DNA of 64,000 nt from Desulfobacula sp. (GCF_030611305.1 NZ_JAUWQB010000006.1:1-64000), one strand, 5' to 3'. Positions 9,038 to 20,543 are shown, counted from the first letter of the stretch. Notes: generated by a model not told the origin, from the letters alone. A program made the numbers and translations.

Positions 9038-10510
9038 ATGGAATTTTGTGAACTTACCATAGCCAGTGCCCAAAAATTGCTTTTGGGGCATCAAATCTCT
9101 TCTTTTGAGCTGACAAATGCATTGCTGGATCGGATTGAAAAATATGATGATAAAATGGGTGCTTTTATAACGGTTGACAAAGATCTGGCCCTGGAACAGG
9201 CAAAAAGGGCGGATCAGGATATTGCCGATGACAAGATATCAGCCTTGACCGGTGTGCCCATTGCATTAAAAGATCTCTTGTGCACCAGGGGAATAAAAAC
9301 TACCTGTGGATCAAAGATTCTCGATAATTTTATACCGCAATACGATGGAACTGTTGTTTCAAAGCTAAAGGGAAATGGTGCCGTCATTATCGGCAAAACC
9401 AATATGGATGAGTTTGCCATGGGATCTTCCACTGAAAATTCTTCCTATAAAATCACAACAAACCCCTGGAATAAGGAATATGTGCCCGGTGGTTCCAGTG
9501 GGGGATCTGCTGCTGCTGTGGCCGCACAGTTTTGCTGCGCCGCCCTTGGAACTGATACGGGTGGTTCAATTCGCCAGCCGGCATCCCATTGTGGTGTTGT
9601 GGGGCTTAAGCCGACCTATGGCAGGGTATCCAGGTTTGGTCTGGTTTCATATGGCTCTTCTCTTGATCAGATTGGGCCGATCACAAAAGATGTTAAGGAT
9701 GCTGCACTATTACTGAACATCATATCGGGAAATGATAAAATGGATTCAACCAGTGCAGCGGTTGATGTGCCTGATTTCACTCACGCCTTTGATCAGTTCA
9801 AAAAAGGGTCTTTAAAAGGAATGACAGCAGGGATTCCAAAAGAATACATGTCGGTTGACGGGATTGATCCTGAAGTTGAAAAAGTCTTTAAAGAGGCAAA
9901 AAAGATTCTGGAAGATCTGGGTGTTCAAGTAAAAGAGATCTCTTTACCGCACACAGAGTATGTTGTAGCAGCCTATTATATTATCGCTCCCTGTGAAGCC
10001 AGTTCCAATCTTGCCAGATTTGATGGTGTGAGATACGGTTTCAGGGGAAAATCTTGTGAAGACCTTATTGATATGTACAAAAAAACCAAATCAAAAGGGT
10101 TTGGCCCGGAAGTCCAGAGAAGAATTCTTATCGGAACATATGCACTTTCAGCCGGCTACTATGATGCCTATTATGGACGGGCATCACAGGTTCGAACACT
10201 TATTATGGAGGATTTTTCAAACGCCTTTAAGGCCTGTGATTTCATCCTGTCTCCTGTGGCGCCTGCCCCTGCGTTTAAAATTGGTGAGAATATTGATGAT
10301 CCCTTAACCATGTATTTAACAGACATTTTCACGCTTTCCGCCAATATGGCCGGTATTCCCGGAATATCCGTTCCTGCGGGATATTCTTCAAAAGGGCTTC
10401 CCATTGGTATTCAGATGATGGCGAACAGGTTTGATGAGATGGCTCTTTTAAGGGCAGGGTATGGGTTTGAAAAAACAATCCTATTGGAGAAAAAGTTTCC
10501 AGATCTTTAA
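9038..10510 (+). CDS. gatA: Asp/Glu-tRNA amidotransferase subunit A
   Basis: Amidase signature [53 protein letters not shown]. Confidence 0.98.
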   Translation: MEFCELTIASAQKLLLGHQISSFELTNALLDRIEKYDDKMGAFITVDKDLALEQAKRADQDIADDKISALTGVPIALKDLLCTRGIKTTCGSKILDNFIPQYDGTVVSKLKGNGAVIIGKTNMDEFAMGSSTENSSYKITTNPWNKEYVPGGSSGGSAAAVAAQFCCAALGTDTGGSIRQPASHCGVVGLKPTYGRVSRFGLVSYGSSLDQIGPITKDVKDAALLLNIISGNDKMDSTSAAVDVPDFTHAFDQFKKGSLKGMTAGIPKEYMSVDGIDPEVEKVFKEAKKILEDLGVQVKEISLPHTEYVVAAYYIIAPCEASSNLARFDGVRYGFRGKSCEDLIDMYKKTKSKGFGPEVQRRILIGTYALSAGYYDAYYGRASQVRTLIMEDFSNAFKACDFILSPVAPAPAFKIGENIDDPLTMYLTDIFTLSANMAGIPGISVPAGYSSKGLPIGIQMMANRFDEMALLRAGYGFEKTILLEKKFPDL

Positions 10511-10528
10511 ATATAAAGGAGATGAGAT

Positions 10529-10723
10529 ATGTCAACTATGCAACCCCAGGGGGACAAATTAAAAAAGGCGGTTAAATGGATATCTGATAAGAGAAAACAA
10601 AATTTTGATATCAATCTGGCCAAACTGGTGGATGAAGCCAGCTTCCAATTTGATTTAAGCCCGAAAGATTCCCAGTTTCTATTAAGGTTTGTAAAAAATG
10701 ACGACCATCAGAATTCTGCCTGA
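10529..10723 (+). CDS. Small conserved hypothetical protein
   Basis: 64-aa ORF with a strong RBS (aaaggagatgag); 3' end overlaps mutL start. Confidence 0.7.
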   Translation: MSTMQPQGDKLKKAVKWISDKRKQNFDINLAKLVDEASFQFDLSPKDSQFLLRFVKNDDHQNSA

Positions 10724-12491
10724 AATTCTTTCCAACCAGATTGCAGCAGGGGAGGTGGTCCAAAGACCATCCTCCGTGGTCAAAGAGCTGGTTGAAAACT
10801 CTATTGATGCCGGATCTACCAGTATTACCATTGAGGCAGTAAGAGGCGGAAAATCTTTAATACGGGTTTCTGATAACGGCACCGGGCTTTTAAGGGATGA
10901 TGCGCTCTTATCCATAGAGAGATATGCCACAAGCAAGATATTTACAAAAGAGGATCTTTTTTCCATCTCAACCATGGGATTCAGGGGAGAGGCACTTCCA
11001 TCCATTGCATCGGTTTCAAAGTTCAGTCTTGTGACCCGGACAAAAGAGTCTGATATTGGAACAAAGATTGATATCATAGGAGGGAAAGTACGGGATGTTT
11101 CTGATGCCGGGGCTCCGGTCGGTACCATGGTGGAAGTTAAAAATCTTTTTTTTAACACACCGGCCCGAAAGAAGTTTTTAAAATCCGATAATACGGAAAC
11201 AAGCCATATTGCCGATGCCATATCCGGCATGGCCCTTGGAAATTCTCATATTCAGTTCAGGCTGTTTTTAAACAATAAGCTGCAAAAAAGCTTTTCATCG
11301 TCTGATGATCTGTTCCAAAGATCTGTCGGTATCCTTGGAAGGGATGTTGCCGACAAATTGTATAAACTTGAGTTTTCAAACGCCTTTATCACTATCCACG
11401 GGTATTGTTCCAACCCGGTGGTCACAAGAAGTACCTCGTCAAAGATTTTTTTGTTTGTGAACAACAGGCTTGTGTATGACCGGGGACTTATCTCGGCGAT
11501 TTTCCAGGGGTACAAAGGCAGGATCATGAAGGGTAAATTTCCTCTGGCTGTCATTTTTATTGATATTGCCTTTGACCAGGTGGATGTTAATGTTCATCCG
11601 TCTAAAAAGGAGATCAAGTTTTTTAACGCTCAACGGGTGTATCAGGTAGTGTCGGAAACGATTGGAAATGCATTGTTCCAAGAGCAGCAGAACATAGCAG
11701 TTTATTCAAAAGCACAGACCGGTTTTGATATGAGCCAGAAAAAAATGATTGAAAAATTTGAATATTCAGATGAAGCATTTAAACCGGATAAGATGGATAA
11801 GGTTGAACAATCTTCCATGGATTGGCCGACAGGTCCGGGTGAAAATAAAAAAAGTTCTGTCAGTGGACAGGCAGTGCAGCAAAAAGCTCCACAAACACAT
11901 AAATATGCCTCTGGCGGAATTAAAATCATCGGGCAGATCATGGGAACGTATATTCTTGCAGAAACCAGAGACAGCCTGATGCTGATGGATCAGCATGCTG
12001 CCCATGAAAGGATTGTATACGAAAACCTTAAACATCGGTATCAGTCTCTTAAAGTTCAAAGTCAGAACCTTGCTGTGCCGGAAACCCTTGAATTAAACTT
12101 TAAGGAAGCAGATCTTTTGTCCAGTATTCTGGATGACCTAAAAGCGCTGGGCATGATTATTGAACCCTTCGGAGACACAACCTTTGTTGTAAAAGCGGTG
12201 CCGGCCATTATTGATGAAAAAGAGATCAAGCCGATTATTGTTGAAATCCTTGAAACGGCTCTGGTTAAAAAACATGGATTTTCAAAAGAGGACTGGCTTG
12301 ATGAATGCCTGATTTTGATGGCCTGTCACGGGGCAATCCGTGCAAATCTAAATCTTGGCCAGATTGAAATTGCGAAACTGATAGCTGATCTTGAACAATG
12401 CGAAAATCCCCGTCACTGTCCACATGGCCGCCCGATCATGATCTTCTGGACCAAAAATCAAATAGAAAAGCTGTTTAAAAGGGTTGTATGA
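10698..12491 (+). CDS. mutL: DNA mismatch repair protein MutL
   Basis: IRILPEILSNQIAAGEVVQRPSSVVKELVENSIDAGS; TMGFRGEALPSIASVS. Confidence 0.98.
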   Translation: MTTIRILPEILSNQIAAGEVVQRPSSVVKELVENSIDAGSTSITIEAVRGGKSLIRVSDNGTGLLRDDALLSIERYATSKIFTKEDLFSISTMGFRGEALPSIASVSKFSLVTRTKESDIGTKIDIIGGKVRDVSDAGAPVGTMVEVKNLFFNTPARKKFLKSDNTETSHIADAISGMALGNSHIQFRLFLNNKLQKSFSSSDDLFQRSVGILGRDVADKLYKLEFSNAFITIHGYCSNPVVTRSTSSKIFLFVNNRLVYDRGLISAIFQGYKGRIMKGKFPLAVIFIDIAFDQVDVNVHPSKKEIKFFNAQRVYQVVSETIGNALFQEQQNIAVYSKAQTGFDMSQKKMIEKFEYSDEAFKPDKMDKVEQSSMDWPTGPGENKKSSVSGQAVQQKAPQTHKYASGGIKIIGQIMGTYILAETRDSLMLMDQHAAHERIVYENLKHRYQSLKVQSQNLAVPETLELNFKEADLLSSILDDLKALGMIIEPFGDTTFVVKAVPAIIDEKEIKPIIVEILETALVKKHGFSKEDWLDECLILMACHGAIRANLNLGQIEIAKLIADLEQCENPRHCPHGRPIMIFWTKNQIEKLFKRVV

Positions 12492-12535
12492 GGAACTGGG
12501 ATGGGTTATAAATAAAAATTTATATTACAAGGAGT

Positions 12536-14146
12536 TTGATTTTGAAAACTAAAAAGAATTTTGGGAAGGTATTATATTTCACTTTTGTCGTGATGATGTG
12601 GGGTATGATAATAGGCAATCCCTGTTTTTCCAAAGAAATAAAAAAGGTGGCCGTCCTTCCATTTGTAATGAATGCCCAGCAGGACCTGAAGTTTTTGCAA
12701 AAGGGTGTTTTTGACATGTTTTCATCACGGATCTCCTATGGTGATGAGGTCGAGGTCCTGACCCGTGAAGATCTTGAGAATAAGCTTGGCAATGCTGATC
12801 TTTCTTCTATAATCAAGGGCGTAAATGAATCAAAGGCAAAAGAACTGGGCAATCTTCTAAATGTAGATTATGTGCTTTTCGGAAGCCTGACCCTTTTTGG
12901 GAACAGCATGAGTCTTGATGTGAATATGGTTGACATAAAACCTGATAATCCGGCACTTACTTTTTTTCGTCAGGGAAATGATGCAGGTGCTGTTATACCG
13001 GAACTCGATAAGATCGCAGAAGAAATTAATTATAAAGTGTTTGGAAGAGAAACACTCCAGTTTCAATCTCAGAAGGCCATGCAAAGGGCTTATGCCGGGG
13101 AGGGGGAAGGGTATGTAAGCCCGCTCAAAAAATTTCAAACTCTTTTATCTGTTAATGGTACATTGAATGGTGTTGCCACAGGAGACCTTGACGGTGATAA
13201 AAAAAATGAAATCGTTGTTATTCAGGACAGAACCGTCCAGATTTTTAAATATGGGTTTAACGGAAAGATCAGCCTGGTCCAAAAAATTGAGGACAATTCA
13301 GTTGCCATGAGTCTTGTTGGTGTTGATGTGGCAGATATTAATCAAAACGGATATGCAGAAATTTTCATTACCCGGATCAACAACAGGAATCAATCTGTCG
13401 CCTCCTGCGTTATTGAATATAATGGCAGCAAATATGTAAAAGGAAAAACAACATATCCCTGGTACTTAAGAGTGATAAAAGATGCTAAAGGCAATTTGGA
13501 ACTGTTTGCCCAGGCACACACCCAAAAAGGCCCATGGGCTCCCAAAAAGGTCTTTAAAGTCAACTGGCAAAATAATTCATATACTCAGGGAACCCGTCTG
13601 AGGGTACCGGAAAAAGGGTTTTCTGTATTGAGTATGACAACCGGGAAAGCATTCAGTAATGACACTGCAATGTATTTGTACACAGATGAGTTGGGGCAGC
13701 TTGTTGTTTTTAATGATTCCGGACATATTGAATGGTCCAGCGACAAGGGATATGGCGGCAGCAGTCTTTTTTATGCGCACCCCAAGACTGTTCATGGGTT
13801 ATATGATAATAAGTATGATTTTTTGCAGCCCAAAAATATTATGTACGATATGGATTCTGACGGGAAAGCTGAATTATTTGTTATAAAAAACAAGGAAGCG
13901 TCTGATTACCTTTTCAAAAACACCCGGGTATTTAAACAAGGAAGTATTGAAATTCTTAACTGGAATGACATGGGGTTGTCGTTTGAGAATGCACCTAAAA
14001 AATTTTCAGGGCCGGTTACCAGCATTGACATCGGCGATTATGACAATGATTCGAAAATGGAATTGCTTGTTACCATGATCAAGAAAGGCAATAATATGTT
14101 TTCCCGTGATTCAAAGAGTTTGCTTGTCGCTTATGATCTCGATTGA
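12536..14146 (+). CDS. Exported protein: CsgG/TolB-like N-terminal domain plus FG-GAP/VCBS repeats
   Basis: VAVLPFVMNAQQDLKFLQKGVFDMFSSRIS...; repeats DLDGDKKNEIVVIQD, DINQNGYAEIFITRI, DMDSDGKAELFVIK, DYDNDSKMELLVTM. Confidence 0.8.
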   Translation: MILKTKKNFGKVLYFTFVVMMWGMIIGNPCFSKEIKKVAVLPFVMNAQQDLKFLQKGVFDMFSSRISYGDEVEVLTREDLENKLGNADLSSIIKGVNESKAKELGNLLNVDYVLFGSLTLFGNSMSLDVNMVDIKPDNPALTFFRQGNDAGAVIPELDKIAEEINYKVFGRETLQFQSQKAMQRAYAGEGEGYVSPLKKFQTLLSVNGTLNGVATGDLDGDKKNEIVVIQDRTVQIFKYGFNGKISLVQKIEDNSVAMSLVGVDVADINQNGYAEIFITRINNRNQSVASCVIEYNGSKYVKGKTTYPWYLRVIKDAKGNLELFAQAHTQKGPWAPKKVFKVNWQNNSYTQGTRLRVPEKGFSVLSMTTGKAFSNDTAMYLYTDELGQLVVFNDSGHIEWSSDKGYGGSSLFYAHPKTVHGLYDNKYDFLQPKNIMYDMDSDGKAELFVIKNKEASDYLFKNTRVFKQGSIEILNWNDMGLSFENAPKKFSGPVTSIDIGDYDNDSKMELLVTMIKKGNNMFSRDSKSLLVAYDLD

Positions 14147-14390
14147 ATAGATCTGTCAGGTAATATAATTCAATAATTTAAGCGGAGGAAGCAAGGTTTC
14201 GAATTTGGAAATCATGCAATCTCCGTTTTTTTATTGCCAACACGGCTTATAGTTTTCTTTCCGATAGTCAAAGGATACGCATGTCGGAGATCAAAGCTTG
14301 TGGAAGCTGAAAATCATGGAGTGGGGCACTAACTAATGACCTTCACCCTGGGCCCAAGGAAAAGAAACCGGCTTTAGGTTGGTAAATAAA

Positions 14391-14426
14391 AAATGGGGCT
14401 TGCTCTGTGAAAAGCAAACCCCATTT
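14391..14426 (-). terminator. Rho-independent terminator of the porin gene
   Basis: AAATGGGG..TTGCT loop AGCAA.CCCCATTT, T-run on the minus strand. Confidence 0.8.
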
Positions 14427-14466
14427 AATCTTAAGCAATATTTATATTAAAAATAAATAATTTTAC

Positions 14467-15663
14467 TTAGAAAGATACGCTGAGTTGGACAGTTGCACCA
14501 ATAAGAGCATCATCATTGGTAGTGTCATCATAATCAGGAGCGACATACCCCACACCACCGGAAAGCGTTACAGCTGGCATCCAGGCATAGTCTATGTTAG
14601 CAACAGCATAAACTTTGCTGTTCAGGTTATGATCTTCATTGGGTTCTGCATAACCAAGTTTTGCCCACAAAGTCACGGCTTCAGTGACATTAATTTGAAG
14701 ATCACCAACAATAGCGGTAACACCGTAACCAGCACCGCTAACGTCAAATATACCAGTATTTCCACCAAAATTACCATTGTTGTATGCTAAAGCACCGTCA
14801 TAATCAAGAGGCTTGAAAACCGCATCATCTGCGATAGAAGTTAACTGGCTTTCATTGGAATCAACGTCGTTAGCCCATATAACGGTTACGCCACCTTTAA
14901 TGGTGTCAGAAAAAGTTGCATCCAAAGCTGCGTGAAGCTGAGTTCCGGCATAATCTATTCCTTCGCCGTCATCACCACTAAATATTTCTCCTGCACCGCT
15001 CAAAGTAAACATATCAGAGAGTGGAGCAACAACATGGAGTGAATACCCGGTTTTGGTATCATTGGTGGCGCCATTCTTGGTAGTTGCAAAAGAAAGTCCG
15101 CCTGAAAAAGCATCGCAGGCATAAAGAAGGCTTGCTCCATAAGTGTCAGTATCATCATTGTCGCCTTCATCTGTAAGTACGTTACCGTCTGTACCACCTT
15201 CAGATTCTTTAACATAGAGAAGCTTAAGGGTTACAGGATTGAAAGCAAAATCAGCCTGGATACCCTGGAACTGGTCACTCCAAAGCGTTCCAAGACCCCA
15301 GTCTCCACCCTGCTGACCAACAGTTAAAGTCAGTGGGCCCTGGTTGATTTTAACCCAGGCACGGTCAACCATGAGAGTGTCGCCACCAGCTTCCGGTCTG
15401 TAACCATCACCCCATCGGAATTCTGCAAAATCACCGCGAAGCTGTGCACTTACATTGTCATTCACTTTCCAGCTGAAAGCAACCCTCATTCTTTGATCAA
15501 AATAGGTTTCTTTTTCAACGCCGGTGTCAGTGTCTCTTGGGTTGTCAACACTGACTGCTTCAAAACGGTATTGACCGCCTGCAGAAAAATCTGACGCTGT
15601 TACCGGAGTAACAAAAAAGGCTGCGATAAAAACTACCGCAATTACTAATGCTAATTTTTTCAT
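14467..15663 (-). CDS. Outer-membrane porin
   Basis: Signal peptide, beta-barrel-like sequence (RFEAVSVDNPRD...), terminal aromatic LSVSF. Confidence 0.85.
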   Translation of the reverse strand: MKKLALVIAVVFIAAFFVTPVTASDFSAGGQYRFEAVSVDNPRDTDTGVEKETYFDQRMRVAFSWKVNDNVSAQLRGDFAEFRWGDGYRPEAGGDTLMVDRAWVKINQGPLTLTVGQQGGDWGLGTLWSDQFQGIQADFAFNPVTLKLLYVKESEGGTDGNVLTDEGDNDDTDTYGASLLYACDAFSGGLSFATTKNGATNDTKTGYSLHVVAPLSDMFTLSGAGEIFSGDDGEGIDYAGTQLHAALDATFSDTIKGGVTVIWANDVDSNESQLTSIADDAVFKPLDYDGALAYNNGNFGGNTGIFDVSGAGYGVTAIVGDLQINVTEAVTLWAKLGYAEPNEDHNLNSKVYAVANIDYAWMPAVTLSGGVGYVAPDYDDTTNDDALIGATVQLSVSF

Positions 15664-15900
15664 CTTTTTTTCCTTTTAAAAAAAAGTTAAATCAAATTTT
15701 TATTGTACTCCTTTTAAATACAATAAAAAAAGTTAAATTACGCCTAATCTTTAAAAAATGTTAAGAGCCTTTACTTCCAGGCATCCCCCCTTTCTTTTGA
15801 GATTAATGCTTTGCATGATAAAGCACAAACATAGGCAGGTGTCAATGAGAAAATGCCTTTTGGGGGTGTTTTTAGTAAAAAAAGCGTGAAAAAGGGCAAA

Positions 15901-16527
15901 TTACCATATTTTCCACCAGGGTTTTCCCTCATCTTCTCCTATGGGGCGGACCGGCATCATCCGTTCTGGACTCATCCGCCTTAAATCCTCTTCAGTGATA
16001 GTTTTTTCTTTTTTAAATTTTTCATAGGAAACAGTCGCGCGATCAAATATTTTTTTATTGATTTTGGCCGCAGCAATATCGATTTCTGAGATAATCTTGT
16101 TAATCGTTTTCGATTGCCCGTAAAAAGTCAGAAAGGATTTTTCCTTTAAATTGTAGACTTTTATATCAATACTATACGCACCTGAAAACTGGGTTACTAT
16201 GCCCGTGATCACATAATCGGCAGTTGTTTTTTCTCCAAGTTTAATGATGGTTTTACTTTCAGAAGATTTATTTATGCCGGACAATTCTTTTATTATAGTA
16301 CCTGTTTTAACAACAGTCACATTGCCTTTCCATGACAGCCTTGAATGAAGCATCTTTAAAACGCCTGATGTGATATAAGAGATATCGCCCTGTGAGTTTG
16401 TTTCAAACGGGATAATGGCAATGATTTTCATGGTTTTTGAATCTGCCATACTGGAACTTATGGGAGTAAGTATGAAAATGATTAACAATAAAAGTATTTG
16501 TTTTTTTAACATATTTAAATTGTTCAC
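15901..16527 (-). CDS. Exported CsgG/TolB-like domain protein, paralogous to the N-terminus of 12536-14146
   Basis: IAIIPFETNSQGDISYITSGVLKMLHSRLSWKGNVTVV...TADYVITGIVTQFSGAYSIDIKVYNLKEKSFLTFYGQ. Confidence 0.7.
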   Translation of the reverse strand: MNNLNMLKKQILLLLIIFILTPISSSMADSKTMKIIAIIPFETNSQGDISYITSGVLKMLHSRLSWKGNVTVVKTGTIIKELSGINKSSESKTIIKLGEKTTADYVITGIVTQFSGAYSIDIKVYNLKEKSFLTFYGQSKTINKIISEIDIAAAKINKKIFDRATVSYEKFKKEKTITEEDLRRMSPERMMPVRPIGEDEGKPWWKIW

Positions 16528-16539
16528 TATAAGCTCCGT

Positions 16540-17964
16540 TTATTTTAGTTTATTTTTTAATAATTGAGTGACGATTTTAGGATCAGCCTTGCCACGGGTT
16601 TTTTTCATGATCCGGCCCATGAAAAAGCTGAAAAGCTTGGTTTTACCGTTTTTGTATGCCAACACTTCATCTGGATTTTCAGTGATGACATCCTGAACCA
16701 TTGTTTCAAGTTCGGATTGATCCGATACCTGCTCAAGTCTTTTTTCCTTTACAATGCTTTCCGGATTTTTCAAGGATTCAACCATTTCTTCAAATACTGT
16801 TTTTGCAGCACTGGCATTGATTTTTTTATCCTCAATCATCTGGAGGAGTTTTGAAAAGGCCGGTGCTTTAACAGGGGATTCGCTGATGGTTATTCCTTTG
16901 CTGTTCAGCATGCCAAGCAGGGTGGTCATCACCCAGTTGGCCGCCAGTTTTTTGTCTTTAAGGGGTGCGGCGGTTTCTTCAAAAAAATTGGCAAGCTCAA
17001 TGGATGAGGTTAAAACTTTGGCATCATAGTCCGCAAGTTTATATTCTTTAGTAAACCTTGAACGTTTTTCATCGGGAAGTTCCGGCATGTCTTTTTCAAC
17101 ATCCTGTATCCATTTGTCATCCAAAATGAGCGGCACCAGATCCGGATCAGGAAAATACCGGTAATCATGGGCTTCTTCCTTGCCGCGCATGGAAGTTGTT
17201 TTATTTTTGGAAGGATCCCAGAGCCTTGTTTCCTGGATTACCTGATTTCCTTCTTCTAAAACATATGTCTGGCGTTCTATTTCGTAAGAAATCGCTTTTT
17301 CAACATTTTTAAAGGAGTTGAGGTTCTTAAGTTCTGCCCTGGTACCAAATTCTTTTTGACCTGCCGGCCTTAAGGATATATTGGCATCACACCTGAAACT
17401 TCCTTCTTCCATGTTGCCGTCACACACATCAATATATTTTAATATGGAATGCAGTTTTCTTAAATAGACGCCGGCTTCCTTTGGCGTTCGAATGTCGGGC
17501 TCGCTGACAATCTCGATTAAGGGAACCCCGGTCCTGTTTAAATCCACCATGCTTCTGGCACGGGCCGGATCATGGATCAGTTTTCCTGCATCTTCTTCCA
17601 TGTGAATCCGTGTAATGCCTATTTTTTTTGGGCTGGATGTTTCAATGCCAAGGTATCCATGCTCTGCAATCGGAAGTGCATACTGTGATATCTGATATCC
17701 CTTTGGAAGATCCGGGTAGAAATAATTTTTCCTGTCAAACCGGCTTTCCTTGTTTATTTTGCAATGGGTGGCCAGAGCAGCCTTAATGGCAAAGGTTACA
17801 ACCTGTCTGTTCAGGACAGGCAAAACCCCCGGCATACCCGTACAAACCGGGCAGGTGTTGGCATTGGGGGGTTTTCCAAATTCAGTGGAGCAGCCGCAGA
17901 AAATTTTGGTTTTTGTTTTCAGCTGTGCATGGACTTCAAGACCTATGACAGGTTCAAACTGCAT
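16540..17964 (-). CDS. gatB: Asp/Glu-tRNA amidotransferase subunit B
   Basis: [47 protein letters not shown]. Confidence 0.98.
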   Translation of the reverse strand: MQFEPVIGLEVHAQLKTKTKIFCGCSTEFGKPPNANTCPVCTGMPGVLPVLNRQVVTFAIKAALATHCKINKESRFDRKNYFYPDLPKGYQISQYALPIAEHGYLGIETSSPKKIGITRIHMEEDAGKLIHDPARARSMVDLNRTGVPLIEIVSEPDIRTPKEAGVYLRKLHSILKYIDVCDGNMEEGSFRCDANISLRPAGQKEFGTRAELKNLNSFKNVEKAISYEIERQTYVLEEGNQVIQETRLWDPSKNKTTSMRGKEEAHDYRYFPDPDLVPLILDDKWIQDVEKDMPELPDEKRSRFTKEYKLADYDAKVLTSSIELANFFEETAAPLKDKKLAANWVMTTLLGMLNSKGITISESPVKAPAFSKLLQMIEDKKINASAAKTVFEEMVESLKNPESIVKEKRLEQVSDQSELETMVQDVITENPDEVLAYKNGKTKLFSFFMGRIMKKTRGKADPKIVTQLLKNKLK

Positions 17965-18135
17965 GAATAATTATTTGCCTTATTGTTTTATTTCTTCTAT
18001 TTAATAATAACCTCCTTTTATAACCTTGATATTTTTATTAATCAATATAATTTTTATTGCATAAAAATGGCTAAAAATATAAAAGTTATATCGATTGTTT
18101 TGGAACCCGCAGAAATTAAAAAGGATAGGGTCTAT

Positions 18136-18327
18136 ATGAAATTTTTCTTTTGTGTCATCGGCATGGTCATGATTGTTGAGGGGCTGCCATACTTTGCATT
18201 CCCCGGAAAAATGAAAGAAGTGGTTCAAATGATTACAGGACTTGATAATACAAACCTCAGGAAGTTCGGGTTTGTTTTAATGTTTGCAGGGCTCTGCATT
18301 ATTTATTTTGCCATGGACGGACGCTGA
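18136..18327 (+). CDS. DUF2065-like small membrane protein
   Basis: MKFFFCVIGMVMIVEGLPYFAFPGKMKEVVQMI...LRKFGFVLMFAGLCIIYF; internal ATG chosen as start. Confidence 0.75.
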   Translation: MKFFFCVIGMVMIVEGLPYFAFPGKMKEVVQMITGLDNTNLRKFGFVLMFAGLCIIYFAMDGR

Positions 18328-18329
18328 TA

Positions 18330-19391
18330 ATGTTTTTGTTGTCCGACTATGCCTATGACCTGCCAAAGGAAAAGATTGCCCAGATACCCTGTAAAAACAG
18401 GAGTGAATCAAGGCTGCTGCATTTGAACAGAAGATCTGAAACCATTTGTCACCATCAATTTAAAGACATTACAGCACTGCTTAAGAAAGATGACCTTCTG
18501 GTGATCAATAATACTAAGGTGGTTCCAGCAAGGCTGTCCGGCACAAAAGAAACCGGCGGCAAGGTTGAGGTGTTGATTATCGATTATGCAGCCGGGATGA
18601 AAAATCTTGAACAAACCGGTTTTTTCAAGTGCGACTGCCTGGTTAAGGCATCAAAAAGTCCGAAAAAGGGTGCCAGACTTTTATTGGAAGATGAGGTTGA
18701 AGCAAGGGTTGAAAAAGTAAAAGGATTTGTTTCTGAAATAAAATTTTTAAATGGTAAAGAGTTTTTAAAATTTTTACAAAAATTTGGCAAAATTCCTTTA
18801 CCCCCTTATATAAAGAGAGATGATAAAGCTTGTGCTCAAAATGATCGGGAAGATTATCAGACCGTTTATGCATCTAAAGAGGGTGCTGTTGCAGCACCGA
18901 CAGCCGGGCTTCATTTTACTGAAGGGCTTATGGGCGAACTTTTAAACAAAGGAATCGAATTTGCTCAAATTACCCTTCATGTCGGATATGGTACATTTGT
19001 ACCGGTAAGGGTTGATGATATAAGAGATCATCAGATTCATTCCGAATATTTTTCCCTGTCAAAGGAAACTGCAGACAAAATCAATACTGCCAGAGGTCAG
19101 AACCGCCGTGTTGTTGCCGTGGGTACCACCAGCGTCAGAACACTGGAGTTTCTTTGTGATGAAAAAGGCCAGGTTACACCGAAAACAGGGTCGTGCGACC
19201 TTTTTATATATCCCGGTTATGACTTTAAATGCGTGGATGCCATGATTACCAATTTTCATCTCCCTGAATCCACGCTTTTGATGCTGGTATCTGCATTTTA
19301 CACCCGGAAAAAAATATTGGCCGCATACCAGGAAGCCATAAAAAAAGAGTATCGATTTTTCAGTTATGGCGATGCCATGCTGATTGAATAG
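18330..19391 (+). CDS. queA: SAM:tRNA ribosyltransferase-isomerase
   Basis: LPKEKIAQIPCKNRSESRLL; EGAVAAPTAGLHFTEGL; THLHVGYGTF-like core. Confidence 0.97.
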   Translation: MFLLSDYAYDLPKEKIAQIPCKNRSESRLLHLNRRSETICHHQFKDITALLKKDDLLVINNTKVVPARLSGTKETGGKVEVLIIDYAAGMKNLEQTGFFKCDCLVKASKSPKKGARLLLEDEVEARVEKVKGFVSEIKFLNGKEFLKFLQKFGKIPLPPYIKRDDKACAQNDREDYQTVYASKEGAVAAPTAGLHFTEGLMGELLNKGIEFAQITLHVGYGTFVPVRVDDIRDHQIHSEYFSLSKETADKINTARGQNRRVVAVGTTSVRTLEFLCDEKGQVTPKTGSCDLFIYPGYDFKCVDAMITNFHLPESTLLMLVSAFYTRKKILAAYQEAIKKEYRFFSYGDAMLIE

Positions 19392-19398
19392 GCAAGTC

Positions 19399-20529
19399 AT
19401 GTTAACGTTTGAATTATTAAAAGAATCAAATGAAAAAAAAGGGTGTGAACAGTCGAGAGCCAGACTCGGAACCATCACAACCGATCATGGTGTTATACAG
19501 ACACCTATTTTTATGCCGGTGGGGACACTGGGGTCGGTAAAAGGTGTCAGTGTAGAAGATCTTGATCATTGCAGGGCTCAGATTATTCTTGGCAATACGT
19601 ATCATCTTTATTTACGGCCGGGTTGTGAGGTGATCGAACACATGGAAGGGCTTCATGAATTTATTCGTTGGGATAAGCCCCTGCTGACAGATTCCGGTGG
19701 ATTCCAGTTCTTTTCTCTGGCAAAGTTTGCAAAATTTACAGACGAAGGGGTTTCTTTCCAGTCTCATATTGATGGATCAAGACATTTTTTTTCTCCTGAA
19801 AAAGCAGTTGAGATTCAAATGATCCTGGGATCTGATATCATGATGTCCCTTGACTGGTGTATAGGGCATCCTGCCAGTGAAAAACAGACCAGGCAGGCTT
19901 TGGACAAGACAAGTATGTGGGCAAAAAGGGGTTTTGATTTCTGGCAGACAAAGGGATCTGTGAATAACCTGTTTGGAATTGTACAAGGCGGCATGGTCAA
20001 GCATCTTCGCTCTCTTTCCGCTGATCAGTTGACGCGGATTGATTTTCCCGGCTTTGCCATAGGGGGATTAAGTGTGGGTGAGCCAAAAGATCTCATGTAT
20101 GAAATGGCAGACCATACCCTGCCGTTGCTGCCGGTTAACAAACCCAGATATATCATGGGGGTGGGTACACCCGAAGACCTGGTTGAACTGGTCGGCATGG
20201 GGTGTGACATGTTTGACTGTGTCATGCCGTCCAGAAACGCCAGAAACGGCCAGCTCTTTACTTCCAGGGGAACCATGAATATTTCCAATGCAAAATTCAG
20301 GTTTGACAAAGGACCCATTGATATAGATTGCAGCTGTTATACCTGCCAGAATTATTCGAGGAGCTACCTGAGACATTTATATAAGTCCAGGGAGCTTTTG
20401 GTTTACCGGTTAAACACGGTTCATAATATTTATTATTATCTTGATCTTATGGGGAAAATGCGAGATGCAATAAAACAAGACAGATTTTTAGAGTTTAAAA
20501 AAGATTTTTATTCTAAAAGACAGAACTGA
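19399..20529 (+). CDS. tgt: Queuine tRNA-ribosyltransferase
   Basis: ILGNTYHLYLRPG, LLTDSGGFQFFSLA, VMPSRNARNGQLFTSRG. Confidence 0.97.
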   Translation: MLTFELLKESNEKKGCEQSRARLGTITTDHGVIQTPIFMPVGTLGSVKGVSVEDLDHCRAQIILGNTYHLYLRPGCEVIEHMEGLHEFIRWDKPLLTDSGGFQFFSLAKFAKFTDEGVSFQSHIDGSRHFFSPEKAVEIQMILGSDIMMSLDWCIGHPASEKQTRQALDKTSMWAKRGFDFWQTKGSVNNLFGIVQGGMVKHLRSLSADQLTRIDFPGFAIGGLSVGEPKDLMYEMADHTLPLLPVNKPRYIMGVGTPEDLVELVGMGCDMFDCVMPSRNARNGQLFTSRGTMNISNAKFRFDKGPIDIDCSCYTCQNYSRSYLRHLYKSRELLVYRLNTVHNIYYYLDLMGKMRDAIKQDRFLEFKKDFYSKRQN

Positions 20530-20543
20530 AAGGAAACAGAGAT

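Noticed and set aside
14240-14390. c-di-GMP (GEMM) riboswitch upstream of the porin region
   Set aside because: Only vague similarity, wrong orientation relative to the porin gene, and no consensus core found.
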